A stretch of DNA of 64,000 bases from Pseudomonas sp. GCEP-101 (GCF_025133575.1 NZ_CP104011.1:5898965-5962964); one strand, 5' to 3'; counted from the first letter of the stretch, positions 1 through 7,767 are shown. Program-made: numbers and translations. Notes: a model not told the origin generated them from the sequence alone.

Positions 1-57
1 GGCGGAGGCTTTGTGGACATGGTAGGACGCTACGAAACCAAGTTGACCTTTCATCAT
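1..57 (-). CDS. Partial CDS at left edge, unknown product
   Basis: An open frame of 19 codons runs off the left edge of the window. It starts with tandem ATG codons at 57 and 54, preceded by a strong purine-rich ribosome site (AGGGAGGGA) 3-11 bases upstream. It begins MMKGQLGFVASYHV. Only this N-terminus is visible, so no family can be named. It is divergent from the LysR gene at 152, a common arrangement in which the regulator controls the divergent gene. The call rests on the ribosome site and the open frame only. Confidence 0.4.
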   Translation of the reverse strand, partial: MMKGQLGFVASYHVHKASA

Positions 58-151
58 GCTTCCCTCCCTGTGGGGTTGGATGCAGTTTCCCGCTCGCGCT
101 AAGATCAATCCAACGAATCATTCTTATGCGACTCATCTCGGAGATTGATGA

Positions 152-1003
152 ATGAGCAGCTTCCCCAGCATCGACAGCGAACTGCTGCGCACCTTCGTCG
201 CCATCGCCGACCACGGCGGCTTCACCCGCGCGGCCGAGATGGTCAACCGCACCCAGTCGGCGGTGAGCATGCAGATGAAACGCCTGGAGGAAGACGTGCT
301 GGAGCGCAGCCTGTTCGAGCGCGACGGCCGCCAGGTGCGGCTGACGCCCGAGGGGCAGATCCTGCTGGGCTACGCGCGGCGCATCCTGCGGCTGCAGGGC
401 GAGGTGTTCAACACCTTCCGCCAGCCGCACATGGTCGGCTCGGTGAAGATCGGCACGCCGGATGACTACGTGATGCGCTTCCTGCCCAGCATCCTTTCGC
501 GCTTCGCCGAGGCCTACCCGCTGGTGCAGGTGGAAGTGCACTGCGAATCGTCGGCGCAACTGCTGATGCGCAACGACCTGGACCTGTCCATCGTCACCCG
601 CGAGCCGGGCACCGAGATCGGCCAGTTGCTGCGCCAGGAATCCTTCGTCTGGATGGCCGCCGAGAGCTTCTGCCCGCAGGAGCAGCGCCCGCTGCCGCTG
701 GCGATGTTCAACACCGCCTGCTTCTGCCGCGCCTGGGCCTGCAATGCGCTGGAAGCGATGGAGGTGGACTACCGCATCGCCTACAGCAGCCCGAGCCTGT
801 CGGCGCTGTTCGCCGTGGCCAGCGCGGGGCTGGCGGTCACGGCGCAGCTGCAGAGCCTGCTCACCGGCAACCTGCGCATCATCGGCGAAGACGAGGGCCT
901 GCCGGTCCTGCCCACCGCCAGCATCGTGCTGCTGCGCGGGCAGAAGATGACGCCGGTGACCGACAAGCTGGCCGAATACATCGTCGAGGGCTTCCGTTCG
1001 TAA
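152..1003 (+). CDS. LysR-family transcriptional regulator
   Basis: A 283-residue protein of typical LysR length. The winged helix-turn-helix occupies about residues 8-67 (ELLRTFVAIADHGGFTRAA, then the QSAVS recognition helix), followed by a substrate-binding domain from about residue 93. The start at 152 has GGAG eight bases upstream. The effector domain is rich in cysteine, with CFCRAWAC near residue 190, which is unusual and could bear on redox or metal sensing; that is speculation. It is divergent from the truncated gene at the left edge and convergent with the TauE/SafE exporter gene. The ligand and targets cannot be read from the sequence. Confidence 0.88.
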   Translation: MSSFPSIDSELLRTFVAIADHGGFTRAAEMVNRTQSAVSMQMKRLEEDVLERSLFERDGRQVRLTPEGQILLGYARRILRLQGEVFNTFRQPHMVGSVKIGTPDDYVMRFLPSILSRFAEAYPLVQVEVHCESSAQLLMRNDLDLSIVTREPGTEIGQLLRQESFVWMAAESFCPQEQRPLPLAMFNTACFCRAWACNALEAMEVDYRIAYSSPSLSALFAVASAGLAVTAQLQSLLTGNLRIIGEDEGLPVLPTASIVLLRGQKMTPVTDKLAEYIVEGFRS

Positions 1004-1009
1004 GGCGGC

Positions 1010-1756
1010 TCAGCGCACCGCCAGCAGCACTGCGCAGACGATCAGGAAGGCACTGAAGGCCATGCGCAGCTGGCGCTCGGGCAGAGCGTGGGCCAGGCGC
1101 ACGCCCCAGGAAATGCTCAGCAGGCCGCCCAGCGCCAACGCGCTGCCCATGCGCCAGTCCACATGACCGTGCACGGCATAGGTCGCCAGCGCCACGCCCG
1201 TGCTCGGCGCCGCCAGTGCCAGGGCGAGGCCCTGGGCGATGACCTGGGTCAGACCGAAGACCGACGTCAGCACCGGCGTCGCCAACACCCCGCCGCCGAC
1301 ACCGAACAGCCCACCCAGCGACCCCGCCCCCAGGCCCAGCACCCCCATCCACGGCAAACCGTAGCGCGGCGTGCTGCTGCCCTCGGGCACGCGCTGGAAC
1401 AACCGCACCAGCAGGTAGAGCGCCAGCAGGACGAGGAACACCACGAAGGCGGTACGCATGCTGCCGGCGTCGAGGTTGACCGCAATGCTCGACGCGAAGA
1501 ACGCGCAGACCAGGCCGGTCAGCGCCAGCACGCCGGCCTGGGCAAAGTCGATGCGGTTGCGCTGGTGGTAGCGCCAGATCGCCAGCACAACATTGGGCAC
1601 CACCATCACCAGCGCCGTGCCCTGCGCCAATTGCTGATCCAGCCCGAACAGCACGCCCAGCGCCGGAATCGCCAGCAGCCCGCCGCCGATGCCGAACAGC
1701 CCACCCAGGCTGCCCAGGATGACGCCGAGCAGAAAGTCCACAACCAGGTCCCACAT
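1010..1756 (-). CDS. TauE/SafE family sulfite/anion exporter
   Basis: A 248-residue hydrophobic membrane protein with about eight predicted segments. The family's internal duplication is clear: GGLFGIGGG at residues 18-26 and GGLFGVGGG at 138-146, each at the start of a half. The TauE/SafE (DUF81) family moves sulfite, sulfoacetate or related organic anions across the inner membrane; the substrate here is unknown. The frame stays open far upstream, but the ATG at 1756 is chosen because GGAGG precedes it and the membrane protein begins there. It is divergent from the LysR gene at 1863, its most likely regulator. Confidence 0.85.
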   Translation of the reverse strand: MWDLVVDFLLGVILGSLGGLFGIGGGLLAIPALGVLFGLDQQLAQGTALVMVVPNVVLAIWRYHQRNRIDFAQAGVLALTGLVCAFFASSIAVNLDAGSMRTAFVVFLVLLALYLLVRLFQRVPEGSSTPRYGLPWMGVLGLGAGSLGGLFGVGGGVLATPVLTSVFGLTQVIAQGLALALAAPSTGVALATYAVHGHVDWRMGSALALGGLLSISWGVRLAHALPERQLRMAFSAFLIVCAVLLAVR

Positions 1757-1862
1757 CACGCACCTCCACGACTGTGCGCCCATGCTAGAAAACCGTGGCT
1801 GGATGGGAAACGCAAAGCGCAGCACAATGGCTTTGCCTTTCTCGCATAGCGAACTTGCCCAC

Positions 1863-2819
1863 ATGAATGTTTCCGGCCTCGAAGACCCGCTCGACCTGTA
1901 TCTGGACGTGCTCGAACACGGCAGCTTCTCCGCCGCCGCGCGCCTGCGCCAGCTCACGCCCTCCGCCGTCGCGCGGCGCATGGATGCGCTGGAGCAAGGA
2001 CTCGGGTCGACCCTGCTGGTGCGCAGCACCCACCAGGTGCGCGCCACGCCAGCGGGCCTGGCGTTTGCCGAGCGCGCCCGGCGGATCGTCGGCGAACTGC
2101 GCCAGGCGCGGGCCGAAGCAGTGTCCCTGAGCACAGCGCCGGAAGGGCTGATCCGCATCGATGCACCGGTGCCCTTCGGCCGCCGCCATCTGGCGCCGGC
2201 ACTGGCCGACTTCCTCACCGCCAACCCTGGCCTGGATGTGCAACTGCGGCTGATCGACAGCTTCACCGATACCCGCGGAGAAAACCTCGGCCAGGTCGAC
2301 CTGGTCCTGCGCATCGGCACCCTCCCCGACAGCCGCCTGGTCGCGACGCGCCTGGCGGCCATGCGGCGGATCGTCTGCGCCAGCCCCGCCTACCTGGAAC
2401 ACTACGGCACGCCGGCCTCGCCATCGGCATTGCCCGATCACGTTGGCCTCGACTGGGAAGGCCTCGCGCCGCCGCTGGCCTGGCGTTTTCTCATCGACGG
2501 CAAGCTGCAGCACCTGCGGCCGCGCCGGCTGCGCATGACCGCCAACAACGCCGAGACGCTGGTGGAAGGCGCCCTGCAAGGCCTAGGGCTGGCCCACCTG
2601 CCGACCTGGCTGTGCAGCGAGTATCTGATCAGCGGCCAACTGGTGCCGCTGTTCTGCGAGAACGGCCTGCCCGAGCCGGAGCCGGGCGTCATCCACGCAT
2701 TACGCCTGGAGCGTGGCACGCACCCGCGCAGCGAGCGCCTGCTGGCCTTCCTGCTGGAGCGCTTTGGCTTTCCACCGCCCTGGGACGTGGCGCTGGCGGA
2801 AGCGCTGTTCAAGAATTAA
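1863..2819 (+). CDS. LysR-family transcriptional regulator
   Basis: A 318-residue LysR protein with HTH at about residues 5-64 and a PBP2-type effector domain (IDAPVPFGRRHLAPALADF and onward) resembling the CrgA/DsdC-like branch. The start is uncertain. The ATG at 1863 places the HTH at the usual distance from the N-terminus but has a weak ribosome site; an in-frame ATG at 1827 would add 12 residues. The gene is divergent from the TauE/SafE exporter, so control of that exporter is the simplest hypothesis. It ends 61 bases before ohrR. Confidence 0.85.
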   Translation: MNVSGLEDPLDLYLDVLEHGSFSAAARLRQLTPSAVARRMDALEQGLGSTLLVRSTHQVRATPAGLAFAERARRIVGELRQARAEAVSLSTAPEGLIRIDAPVPFGRRHLAPALADFLTANPGLDVQLRLIDSFTDTRGENLGQVDLVLRIGTLPDSRLVATRLAAMRRIVCASPAYLEHYGTPASPSALPDHVGLDWEGLAPPLAWRFLIDGKLQHLRPRRLRMTANNAETLVEGALQGLGLAHLPTWLCSEYLISGQLVPLFCENGLPEPEPGVIHALRLERGTHPRSERLLAFLLERFGFPPPWDVALAEALFKN

Positions 2820-2827
2820 CCATCGCG

Positions 2828-2836
2828 CTAAATTAA
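2828..2836. promoter_or_regulatory. Candidate OhrR operator upstream of ohrR
   Basis: CTAAATTAA lies 45-53 bases before the ohrR start, inside an AT-rich island (GCGCTAAATTAATGCG) in otherwise GC-rich sequence. The same nine bases recur in the ohr promoter at 3395-3403. OhrR regulators are known to autoregulate and to repress ohr through AT-rich palindromes. Binding here is inferred. Confidence 0.45.
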
Positions 2837-2880
2837 TGCGTAATCACCTCTTCGCTTCGAGCGCGAGCCAGGAGCACGCC

Positions 2881-3330
2881 ATGACCCAGCAAGACCCGAC
2901 CTGCGAAGCCCTCAAGCTGGATAACCAGCTGTGCTTCGCCCTCTACTCCACGTCCCTGCAGATGACCAAGGTCTACAAGCCCCTGCTGCAGGAACTCGGC
3001 CTCACCTACCCGCAATACATCGCCATGCTGGTGCTGTGGGAGGAAGACGGCATCACGGTGGGCGAAATCAGCGCGCGCATGCTCACCGACCCCGGCTCCC
3101 TCACTCCGCTACTCAAGCGCCTGGAGGCCGAAGGGCTGATCACCCGCACCCGCAGCCAGGCGGACGAACGCGTGGTGCAGCTTCGCCTGACCGAAAAGGG
3201 CCGCGACCTGCGCCGACAGGCGGAGCGCATTCCGGCCTGCATCCTGGCCAGCAGCGGGCTAACGTTGGACAGTCTGAAGCGCCTCCAGGAGGAGCTGGTG
3301 GAGCTGCGCGGACATCTGCAAGCCCCGTAA
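2881..3330 (+). CDS. ohrR: Organic hydroperoxide sensor OhrR (MarR family)
   Basis: A 149-residue MarR-type winged-helix repressor that releases DNA when a reactive cysteine is oxidised by organic peroxides. The peroxidatic Cys is C18 (DNQLCFALYS), with the tyrosines expected nearby (Y32, Y43, Y46). A second cysteine, C120, makes this a two-Cys OhrR of the Xanthomonas type that can form an intersubunit disulfide. The wing follows at about residues 88-105. The ATG at 2881 fits the family length; the frame is open upstream, but no upstream start is needed. It sits directly before ohr on the same strand, and matching AT-rich motifs occur in both promoters, which supports repression of ohr and autoregulation. 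Confidence 0.95.
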   Translation: MTQQDPTCEALKLDNQLCFALYSTSLQMTKVYKPLLQELGLTYPQYIAMLVLWEEDGITVGEISARMLTDPGSLTPLLKRLEAEGLITRTRSQADERVVQLRLTEKGRDLRRQAERIPACILASSGLTLDSLKRLQEELVELRGHLQAP

Positions 3331-3394
3331 ACCGGGGCTTATGCCAAAGCTGCAGGTTCTTTAGTCAGAAATCTTCCAATAATTATCTTGCGCA

Positions 3395-3403
3395 CTAAAT
3401 TAA
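3395..3403. promoter_or_regulatory. Candidate OhrR operator in the ohr promoter
   Basis: CTAAATTAA, identical to the motif before ohrR, lies 88-96 bases before the ohr start. The longer block GCGCACTAAA (3390-3399) is repeated as GCGCACCAAA at 3436-3445, 46 bases downstream, which suggests two operator sites. The region 3360-3480 is much richer in A/T than its surroundings. Confidence 0.45.
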
Positions 3404-3490
3404 ACAGAACTAACTTTCATCTCACGAACTGCTTAGCGCACCAAACTTTAACCAACCAGACATTCACAGCCAGACACTCGGAGACACACC

Positions 3491-3919
3491 ATGCAAACCA
3501 TCAAAGCCCTGTACACCGCCACCGCTACCGCCACCGGAGGCCGCGACGGCCGCGCCGTTTCCTCGGACGGCATCCTCGACGTGAAACTGAGCACTCCGCG
3601 CGAACTGGGCGGTGCGGGCGGTGAAGCCACCAACCCGGAACAACTGTTCGCCGCCGGCTACTCGGCCTGCTTCATAGGCGCCATCAAGTTCGTCGCCAGC
3701 CAGAGCAAGAAGCAGATCCCGGCGGACGCCTCGATCACCGGCAAGGTCGGCATCGGCCAGATCCCCGGCGGCTTCGGCCTGGAAGTGGAGCTGAACATCA
3801 ACCTGCCAGGGCTGGACCAGGCAGAAGCCGAAGACCTGGTTGCCAAGGCCCACCAGGTCTGCCCCTACTCCAACGCGACCCGCGGCAACATCGATGTACG
3901 CCTGAACGTCAGCGTCTGA
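3491..3919 (+). CDS. ohr: Organic hydroperoxide resistance protein Ohr
   Basis: A 142-residue thiol peroxidase of the OsmC/Ohr family that reduces organic and fatty acid hydroperoxides, with reducing power from lipoylated proteins in characterised members. All catalytic residues sit at canonical positions: C60 (GYSACF), C124 (HQVCPYS), R18 (GGRDGR) and E50 (NPEQLF). Length is normal. The gene follows ohrR by 160 bases, leaving room for its own OhrR-controlled promoter, and ends at a bidirectional terminator shared with efp. Confidence 0.97.
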   Translation: MQTIKALYTATATATGGRDGRAVSSDGILDVKLSTPRELGGAGGEATNPEQLFAAGYSACFIGAIKFVASQSKKQIPADASITGKVGIGQIPGGFGLEVELNINLPGLDQAEAEDLVAKAHQVCPYSNATRGNIDVRLNVSV

Positions 3920-3941
3920 CCTCTCCAGGTCGCAGAAACGA

Positions 3942-3967
3942 AAAAGCCCGGCATCAGCCGGGCTTTT
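3942..3967. terminator. Bidirectional terminator between ohr and efp
   Basis: Perfect 11-bp stem AAAAGCCCGGC / GCCGGGCTTTT with an ATCA loop. The A-run on one side and T-run on the other let it end transcription of ohr (plus) and efp (minus). Confidence 0.9.
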
Positions 3968-3985
3968 CTGTGTCTCGAATCAGGC

Positions 3986-4552
3986 TCAGGCCTTGACGCG
4001 GGACTTGTACTCGCCAGTGCGGGTGTCGATCTCGATGGAGTCGCCGATTTCGCAGAAGGCGGAAACCTGGACTTCAGCACCGTTCTTCAGGCGAGCGGTC
4101 TTCATCACTTTACCGGAGGTGTCGCCACGGACAGCCGGCTCGGTGTAGACGATTTCGCGAACGATGGTGGTCGGCAGTTCGACGGAGATGACTTTATCGT
4201 TGTAGAAGACCGCTTCGCAGACGTCGGTCATGCCGTCTTCGATGAAGGTCAGCACGCCTTCCAGGTCGCCTTTCTCGATTTCGTACTGGTTGAACTCGGT
4301 GTCCATGAAGACATACAGCGGGTCGGCGAAGTACGAGTAGGTCACTTCCTTGCGATCGAGGATGATCGGCTCCAGCTTGTCGTCGGCCTTGAACACGGTC
4401 TCGGTGCCGGCACCGGTCAGCAGGTTCTTCAGCTTCATCTTGACGACCGCGGAGTTACGGCCGGATTTGTTGAACTCGGCCTTCTGGATGACCCAGGGGG
4501 CGCCATTGATGTTGGCAACCTGGCCAGCGCGGAACTCTTGTGCGGTTTTCAT
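3986..4552 (-). CDS. efp: Translation elongation factor P
   Basis: A 188-residue EF-P that relieves ribosome stalling at polyproline stretches. The N-terminal KOW-like domain carries the modified loop KSGRNSA with arginine at position 32, instead of the lysine of enterobacterial EF-P. In P. aeruginosa this Arg32 is rhamnosylated by EarP, whose gene lies 42 bases upstream on the same strand. OB domains follow, ending in TRTGEYKSRVKA. The ATG at 4552 is preferred over an upstream extension because it gives the conserved MKTAQEFRAG start. Confidence 0.97.
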   Translation of the reverse strand: MKTAQEFRAGQVANINGAPWVIQKAEFNKSGRNSAVVKMKLKNLLTGAGTETVFKADDKLEPIILDRKEVTYSYFADPLYVFMDTEFNQYEIEKGDLEGVLTFIEDGMTDVCEAVFYNDKVISVELPTTIVREIVYTEPAVRGDTSGKVMKTARLKNGAEVQVSAFCEIGDSIEIDTRTGEYKSRVKA

Positions 4553-4594
4553 ACGATTATCCGATTGGATTGGAGACAAAAAACAGGGGCCATA

Positions 4595-5722
4595 TCATAG
4601 CCAATTTGTATAAAAACGCACCAGCCCCGCGGCAAGATCGGTTTGTTCGGTCAATCGGCGCTGCCAATCGCCAATCCACGTCGCCCATTCCGGCATCCGC
4701 TTCTCCAGCGCTCGCCACGCCTTGCCCGCATCGCCCCGGCCGTTCCAGGCGCTCCAGAAGGCGACCAGGTCCGCCCGCAGTGACTCGTCCAGCCCCTCAC
4801 CGAACAGCGCCAGGAAGGCATCGAGTTTTTCCAGGTGGACCTCTTCATCCTGCGGATAGATGTGCCAGACGAACGGCCGCCCCGCCCACTGCGCGCGAAC
4901 GAAGGAGTCCTCGCCGCGCACGGCGTTGAAATCGCAGCTCCACAGCAACAGGTCGTAGTCTTCCTGGCGCATGAACGGCAACACCTGCACGCGCAACGAT
5001 TCACGCCGGACCTGCTCGCCGACCGCCAGCGACTTTCCGGCCCAGCGCTGGACGTCCGCCAGCACCCTGCCCTCGGGCACCAGCAGCAGCGTTGGCTCGG
5101 TGCCGGCAGCCACTGCATCGAGCCAACCGCCCAACGCGGCATTCTCATAGGCAAACAGAGAAATGCGCCGCTCGTTCGCGCGCGGCTGCACGCCGAGGCC
5201 TTCGAGGAATCGCAGGCTGGCAGCCGGATCGGCCTGGAAGGCATCGCGCCGGGCGATCAGATCACTCTCGCGCAGCAGGCCACCGGTGGCCGGCGTGAAA
5301 CCGGGGAAATAGAAGTACTTCTGCAGACCGCTGGCCTGCATCGACGGCAAGCCGTGGCAGGACTCCACCCACGGCTCGGCGCTGAGGTATTCCAGGTTCA
5401 GCCACAGCGACGGCCTCTGGCGACGCCCCATGGCTTCTATATAGGCAGCCGGCAGTTCGCAGGCGAACGCTTCGATGACCACGTCCGCTGCGGTGGCTTC
5501 CCGCCAGGGCCTGGGCCACAGGCACACATCCACCCCCGCTTGCCGTTGCGACGCGGCGGCGCCGTCGGCCTCGGGGCAGATACGCACGAAGGCTGCGAGG
5601 TCGTCGACCCACAGGCGCACCGGCTGCCGATGTTCCTCCGCCAACTGCCGGGCCAGCCGCCAGGTGACGCCGATATCGCCGTAGTTGTCGACTACGCTGC
5701 AGAAGATGTCCCAGCTCGCCAT
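4595..5722 (-). CDS. earP: EF-P arginine rhamnosyltransferase EarP
   Basis: A 375-residue inverting GT-B glycosyltransferase (DUF2331) that transfers rhamnose from dTDP-L-rhamnose to Arg32 of EF-P. The N-terminal motif SVVDNYGDIGVTWRLARQL holds the aspartates D12 and D16, equivalent to the catalytic and structural Asp pair of characterised EarP. The nucleotide-sugar site near the C-terminus is present (NAVRGEDSFVRAQWAGRPF, then HIYPQ). It sits upstream of efp on the same strand, 42 bases apart. The pairing of EarP with an Arg-type EF-P is a known association in Pseudomonas and Neisseria. Confidence 0.95.
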   Translation of the reverse strand: MASWDIFCSVVDNYGDIGVTWRLARQLAEEHRQPVRLWVDDLAAFVRICPEADGAAASQRQAGVDVCLWPRPWREATAADVVIEAFACELPAAYIEAMGRRQRPSLWLNLEYLSAEPWVESCHGLPSMQASGLQKYFYFPGFTPATGGLLRESDLIARRDAFQADPAASLRFLEGLGVQPRANERRISLFAYENAALGGWLDAVAAGTEPTLLLVPEGRVLADVQRWAGKSLAVGEQVRRESLRVQVLPFMRQEDYDLLLWSCDFNAVRGEDSFVRAQWAGRPFVWHIYPQDEEVHLEKLDAFLALFGEGLDESLRADLVAFWSAWNGRGDAGKAWRALEKRMPEWATWIGDWQRRLTEQTDLAAGLVRFYTNWL

Positions 5723-5830
5723 GCGCTTTCCTACGTACCAGAGCCTGTCTCAGAAGGCGCCAGTGTACCCGCGATCCCGACCATGCTCCTTAAGCCGATG
5801 AATCCGTTGGAAAAAATTTTCAAAAAAGAT

Positions 5831-5866
5831 TTGCCAAGGAGGAAACCTTTGAGTAAAGTGCGCGCC
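5831..5866 (+). promoter_or_regulatory. Promoter of tRNA-Ser with stringent-type discriminator
   Basis: A -35 element TTGCCA (5831-5836), a 17-base spacer and a -10 element TAAAGT (5854-5859) are followed by the GC-rich discriminator GCGCGCC. Such discriminators are typical of stable RNA promoters repressed by ppGpp/DksA. An A/T-rich tract upstream (about 5811-5829) resembles an UP element. Transcription would start about 30 bases before the tRNA. Confidence 0.6.
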
Positions 5867-5895
5867 TCGACAGACACAGCGCTGTCGAGAAATCT

Positions 5896-5985
5896 GGTGA
5901 GGTGTCCGAGCGGTTGAAGGAGCACGCCTGGAAAGTGTGTATACGAGAAATCGTATCGAGGGTTCGAATCCCTCCCTCACCGCCA
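5896..5985 (+). tRNA. tRNA-Ser (anticodon GGA)
   Basis: A 90-base class II tRNA with encoded CCA. The acceptor stem GGTGAGG (5896-5902) pairs with CCTCACC (5975-5981), followed by discriminator G and CCA. The anticodon loop is CTGGAAA, with GGA at 5930-5932, reading UCC and UCU serine codons. The long variable arm (about 5941-5957, TACGAGAAATCGTA hairpin) is diagnostic of serine tRNA, and the T-loop GGTTCGAATCC is canonical. Confidence 0.97.
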
Positions 5986-5993
5986 GATTCATG

Positions 5994-6027
5994 AAAAAGC
6001 CCGGCTAAGCAATTAGCCGGGCTTTTT
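5994..6027 (+). terminator. Terminator of tRNA-Ser
   Basis: A perfect 15-bp stem AAAAAGCCCGGCTAA / TTAGCCGGGCTTTTT with a GCAA loop, starting 8 bases after the CCA end. Confidence 0.92.
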
Positions 6028-6395
6028 CGTTTTCCGCTTCACACTTTCTTCACCGATAGCCGCTAGTTGCAAGTTGTCAGTTGGACAACTGCACAACGCC
6101 GACTAAACAGTTGTTCGACCATTGTCGACACTCTTTCGACAGCTTGGTTCCGAAAGCCGAAAGCGGCGCTGCACCCGCCTGATAGCCTTTGGCAGTGCGC
6201 CTTTGCCAGATTGGACAGTTTTTGCCCAAATCGGCCTCGCACTAGTGCTAAGAGCAGGCCTAACATGAAAAAAAAGTGCTGTACTTGCGCTTGGTCAGTT
6301 TACTTACTACAAGTAATGAGTACTATGTAGTCCGGCTAATTTCCCAGTCATGGGAGATTGCTTTTAATGGAAATGTCCACCTTAAGGGGAACACG
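6028..6395. other. tRNA-Ser to oprI intergenic region
   Basis: A 368-base non-coding stretch with no credible open frame. It is A/T-richer than its neighbours, as expected for a strong promoter region. A 7-bp inverted repeat (AGTTGTC, 5-base spacer, GACAACT) lies at 6072-6090 and related GTTG/CAAC pieces follow to about 6140. A possible oprI promoter is TTTACT (6299-6304), a 16-base spacer, then TACTAT (6321-6326), 70 bases before the gene. The promoter assignment is tentative. Confidence 0.5.
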
Positions 6396-6647
6396 ATGAA
6401 CAACGTTCTGAAATTCTCTGCTCTGGCTCTGGCTGCTGTTCTGGCCACCGGTTGCAGCAGCCACTCGAAAGAAACCGAAGCACGTCTGACCGCTACTGAA
6501 GACGCCGCTGCTCGCGCTCAAGCCCGTGCCGATGAAGCTTATCGCAAGGCTGACGAAGCTCTGGCCGCCGCTCAGAAAGCCCAGCAGACCGCTGACGAGG
6601 CTAACGAGCGCGCCCTGCGTATGCTGGACAAAGCCAGCCGCAAGTAA
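6396..6647 (+). CDS. oprI: Major outer membrane lipoprotein OprI (murein lipoprotein)
   Basis: An 83-residue Braun-type lipoprotein, the same length as P. aeruginosa OprI. The signal peptide ends in the lipobox LATGC, giving a lipidated Cys20. The mature part is one amphipathic alpha-helix (alanine-rich heptads) expected to form a coiled-coil trimer. It ends RK, the terminal lysine being the usual site of covalent attachment to peptidoglycan. AGGGGA lies 5 bases before the start. Codon use is A/T-richer than neighbouring genes (GAAGCT, GCTGCT), a sign of very high expression. A strong terminator follows. The L,D-transpeptidase gene next door is convergent; enzymes of that family perform the lipoprotein-murein linkage in E. 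coli. Confidence 0.97.
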   Translation: MNNVLKFSALALAAVLATGCSSHSKETEARLTATEDAAARAQARADEAYRKADEALAAAQKAQQTADEANERALRMLDKASRK

Positions 6648-6667
6648 TAGATCTTCGGATCTGTTCG

Positions 6668-6697
6668 AAAAAACCGACCCCTCGGGGTCGGTTTTTT
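6668..6697 (+). terminator. Terminator of oprI
   Basis: Stem AAAAAACCGACCCC / GGGGTCGGTTTTTT followed by a T-run, 20 bases after the oprI stop. Confidence 0.92.
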
Positions 6698-6737
6698 TAT
6701 GCCTGCCGTTTGCTGCCCAGCGCGATCGGCAGGCAAC

Positions 6738-6774
6738 AAAAAGCCCGCTCGACCGGCGACGGTCGGCGGGCTTT
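6738..6774 (-). terminator. Terminator of the L,D-transpeptidase gene
   Basis: Outer stem AAAGCCCGC / GCGGGCTTT with inner stem CGACC / GGTCG. The run of A on the left gives a U-tract on the minus-strand transcript. Confidence 0.8.
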
Positions 6775-6789
6775 GTTGCGTGCCGGGGA

Positions 6790-7767
6790 TTACTGCAGCG
6801 GCACGGCGTCCTGGTCGACAGTGGCGGCAACCGAACCGCCCTGCACTTGCGGCTGAGCGATGGCGACCGGCAGGCCGTCTTCGGCAGCGACCACTTCACG
6901 CACCACGTTCCAGTCCATCTGCATCTGGCTGGCGATATCCTCGCGCTTGAGCAGGGCGTTGATCACCGCGGTGTGCTTGTCGACCACCGACGGGTCGCCG
7001 TTGTCATCGATCGGCGCGTGAGCCTCGAGGTAGATCTTGCCTTCGCTGCGACCGAACTTGTACGGCTCGTTGATGATGCGCACCTTGGTGCCCACCGGGA
7101 TCATCGAGAACAGCTGGGTAACGTCCCAGTTGTACATACGGAAGCAACCGTGGCTGGTGCGGGTGCCGATACCGAACTTCTTGTTCGAACCGTGGATCAG
7201 GTAGCCGTGGAAGCCCAGGCTCATCTTGTACGGGCCCAGCGGGTTGTCCGGGCCCGGCGGCACCACGGTCGGCAGCGGGTCGCCATCGGCGGCGTGCTCG
7301 GCGCGGATCGACGCCGGCGGGTACCAGGCCGGGTCCTTGGTCTTGGCGATCACGGTGGTGCTGCCCACCGGCGAACCCCAGCCTTCACGGCCGATGCCCA
7401 GGGCGTAGGTGTAGACGACGTTCTTGTCCTTGGGGAAGTAGTACAGGCGGTACTCGGCGAGGTTGATCACTACCCCTTCGCGCGGGCCCGGCGGCAGGAC
7501 GAAACGGGTCGGAATGATGATCTCGGTGCCCACGCCCGGCAGCCAGGCGTCGACGCCCGGGTTGGCGGCGATCATCTCGGAGTAGCCGAGGCCGTATTTC
7601 TCGCCGAGATCGGCGAAGGTGTCTTCGTACTTGGCCTTGATCACCTGGACCTGGCCGACGATATCGTCACCCGGTGCCGGCAGCGGCAGTTCAATGGCGG
7701 AAACGGGGCCGGCCGAGAGCAGCGCGGCGAGGGACAGCGAGCAGGCGGCAATGACGCGCGACAACAT
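6790..7767 (-). CDS. L,D-transpeptidase (YkuD domain, LysM-like N-terminus)
   Basis: A 325-residue periplasmic protein. A signal peptide covers residues 1-24 (AGPVSA cleavage). A LysM-like murein-binding region follows at about 38-90 (YEDTFADLGEKYGL to IIIPTRF), then the YkuD catalytic domain at about 98-240. The catalytic signature is complete: H192 in IHGS and S205-H206-G207-C208 in SHGCFR, with C208 the nucleophile. Such enzymes form 3-3 murein crosslinks or attach lipoproteins to murein. The ATG at 7767 has AAGGAT upstream and a sensible signal peptide; a start at 7797 would add 10 residues. It is convergent with oprI, a likely substrate, but the sequence does not show which reaction this enzyme performs. 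Confidence 0.93.
   Translation of the reverse strand: MLSRVIAACSLSLAALLSAGPVSAIELPLPAPGDDIVGQVQVIKAKYEDTFADLGEKYGLGYSEMIAANPGVDAWLPGVGTEIIIPTRFVLPPGPREGVVINLAEYRLYYFPKDKNVVYTYALGIGREGWGSPVGSTTVIAKTKDPAWYPPASIRAEHAADGDPLPTVVPPGPDNPLGPYKMSLGFHGYLIHGSNKKFGIGTRTSHGCFRMYNWDVTQLFSMIPVGTKVRIINEPYKFGRSEGKIYLEAHAPIDDNGDPSVVDKHTAVINALLKREDIASQMQMDWNVVREVVAAEDGLPVAIAQPQVQGGSVAATVDQDAVPLQ

Noticed and set aside
3322..3341. Hairpin AAGCCCCG / CGGGGCTT at the ohrR stop as a terminator
   Set aside because: It includes the stop codon and lacks a T-run, so it is weak evidence; ohr may still be partly cotranscribed with ohrR.
5896..5985. tRNA-Ser as an integration site of a mobile island
   Set aside because: No integrase, direct repeat of the tRNA 3' end or foreign-looking genes lie on either side.
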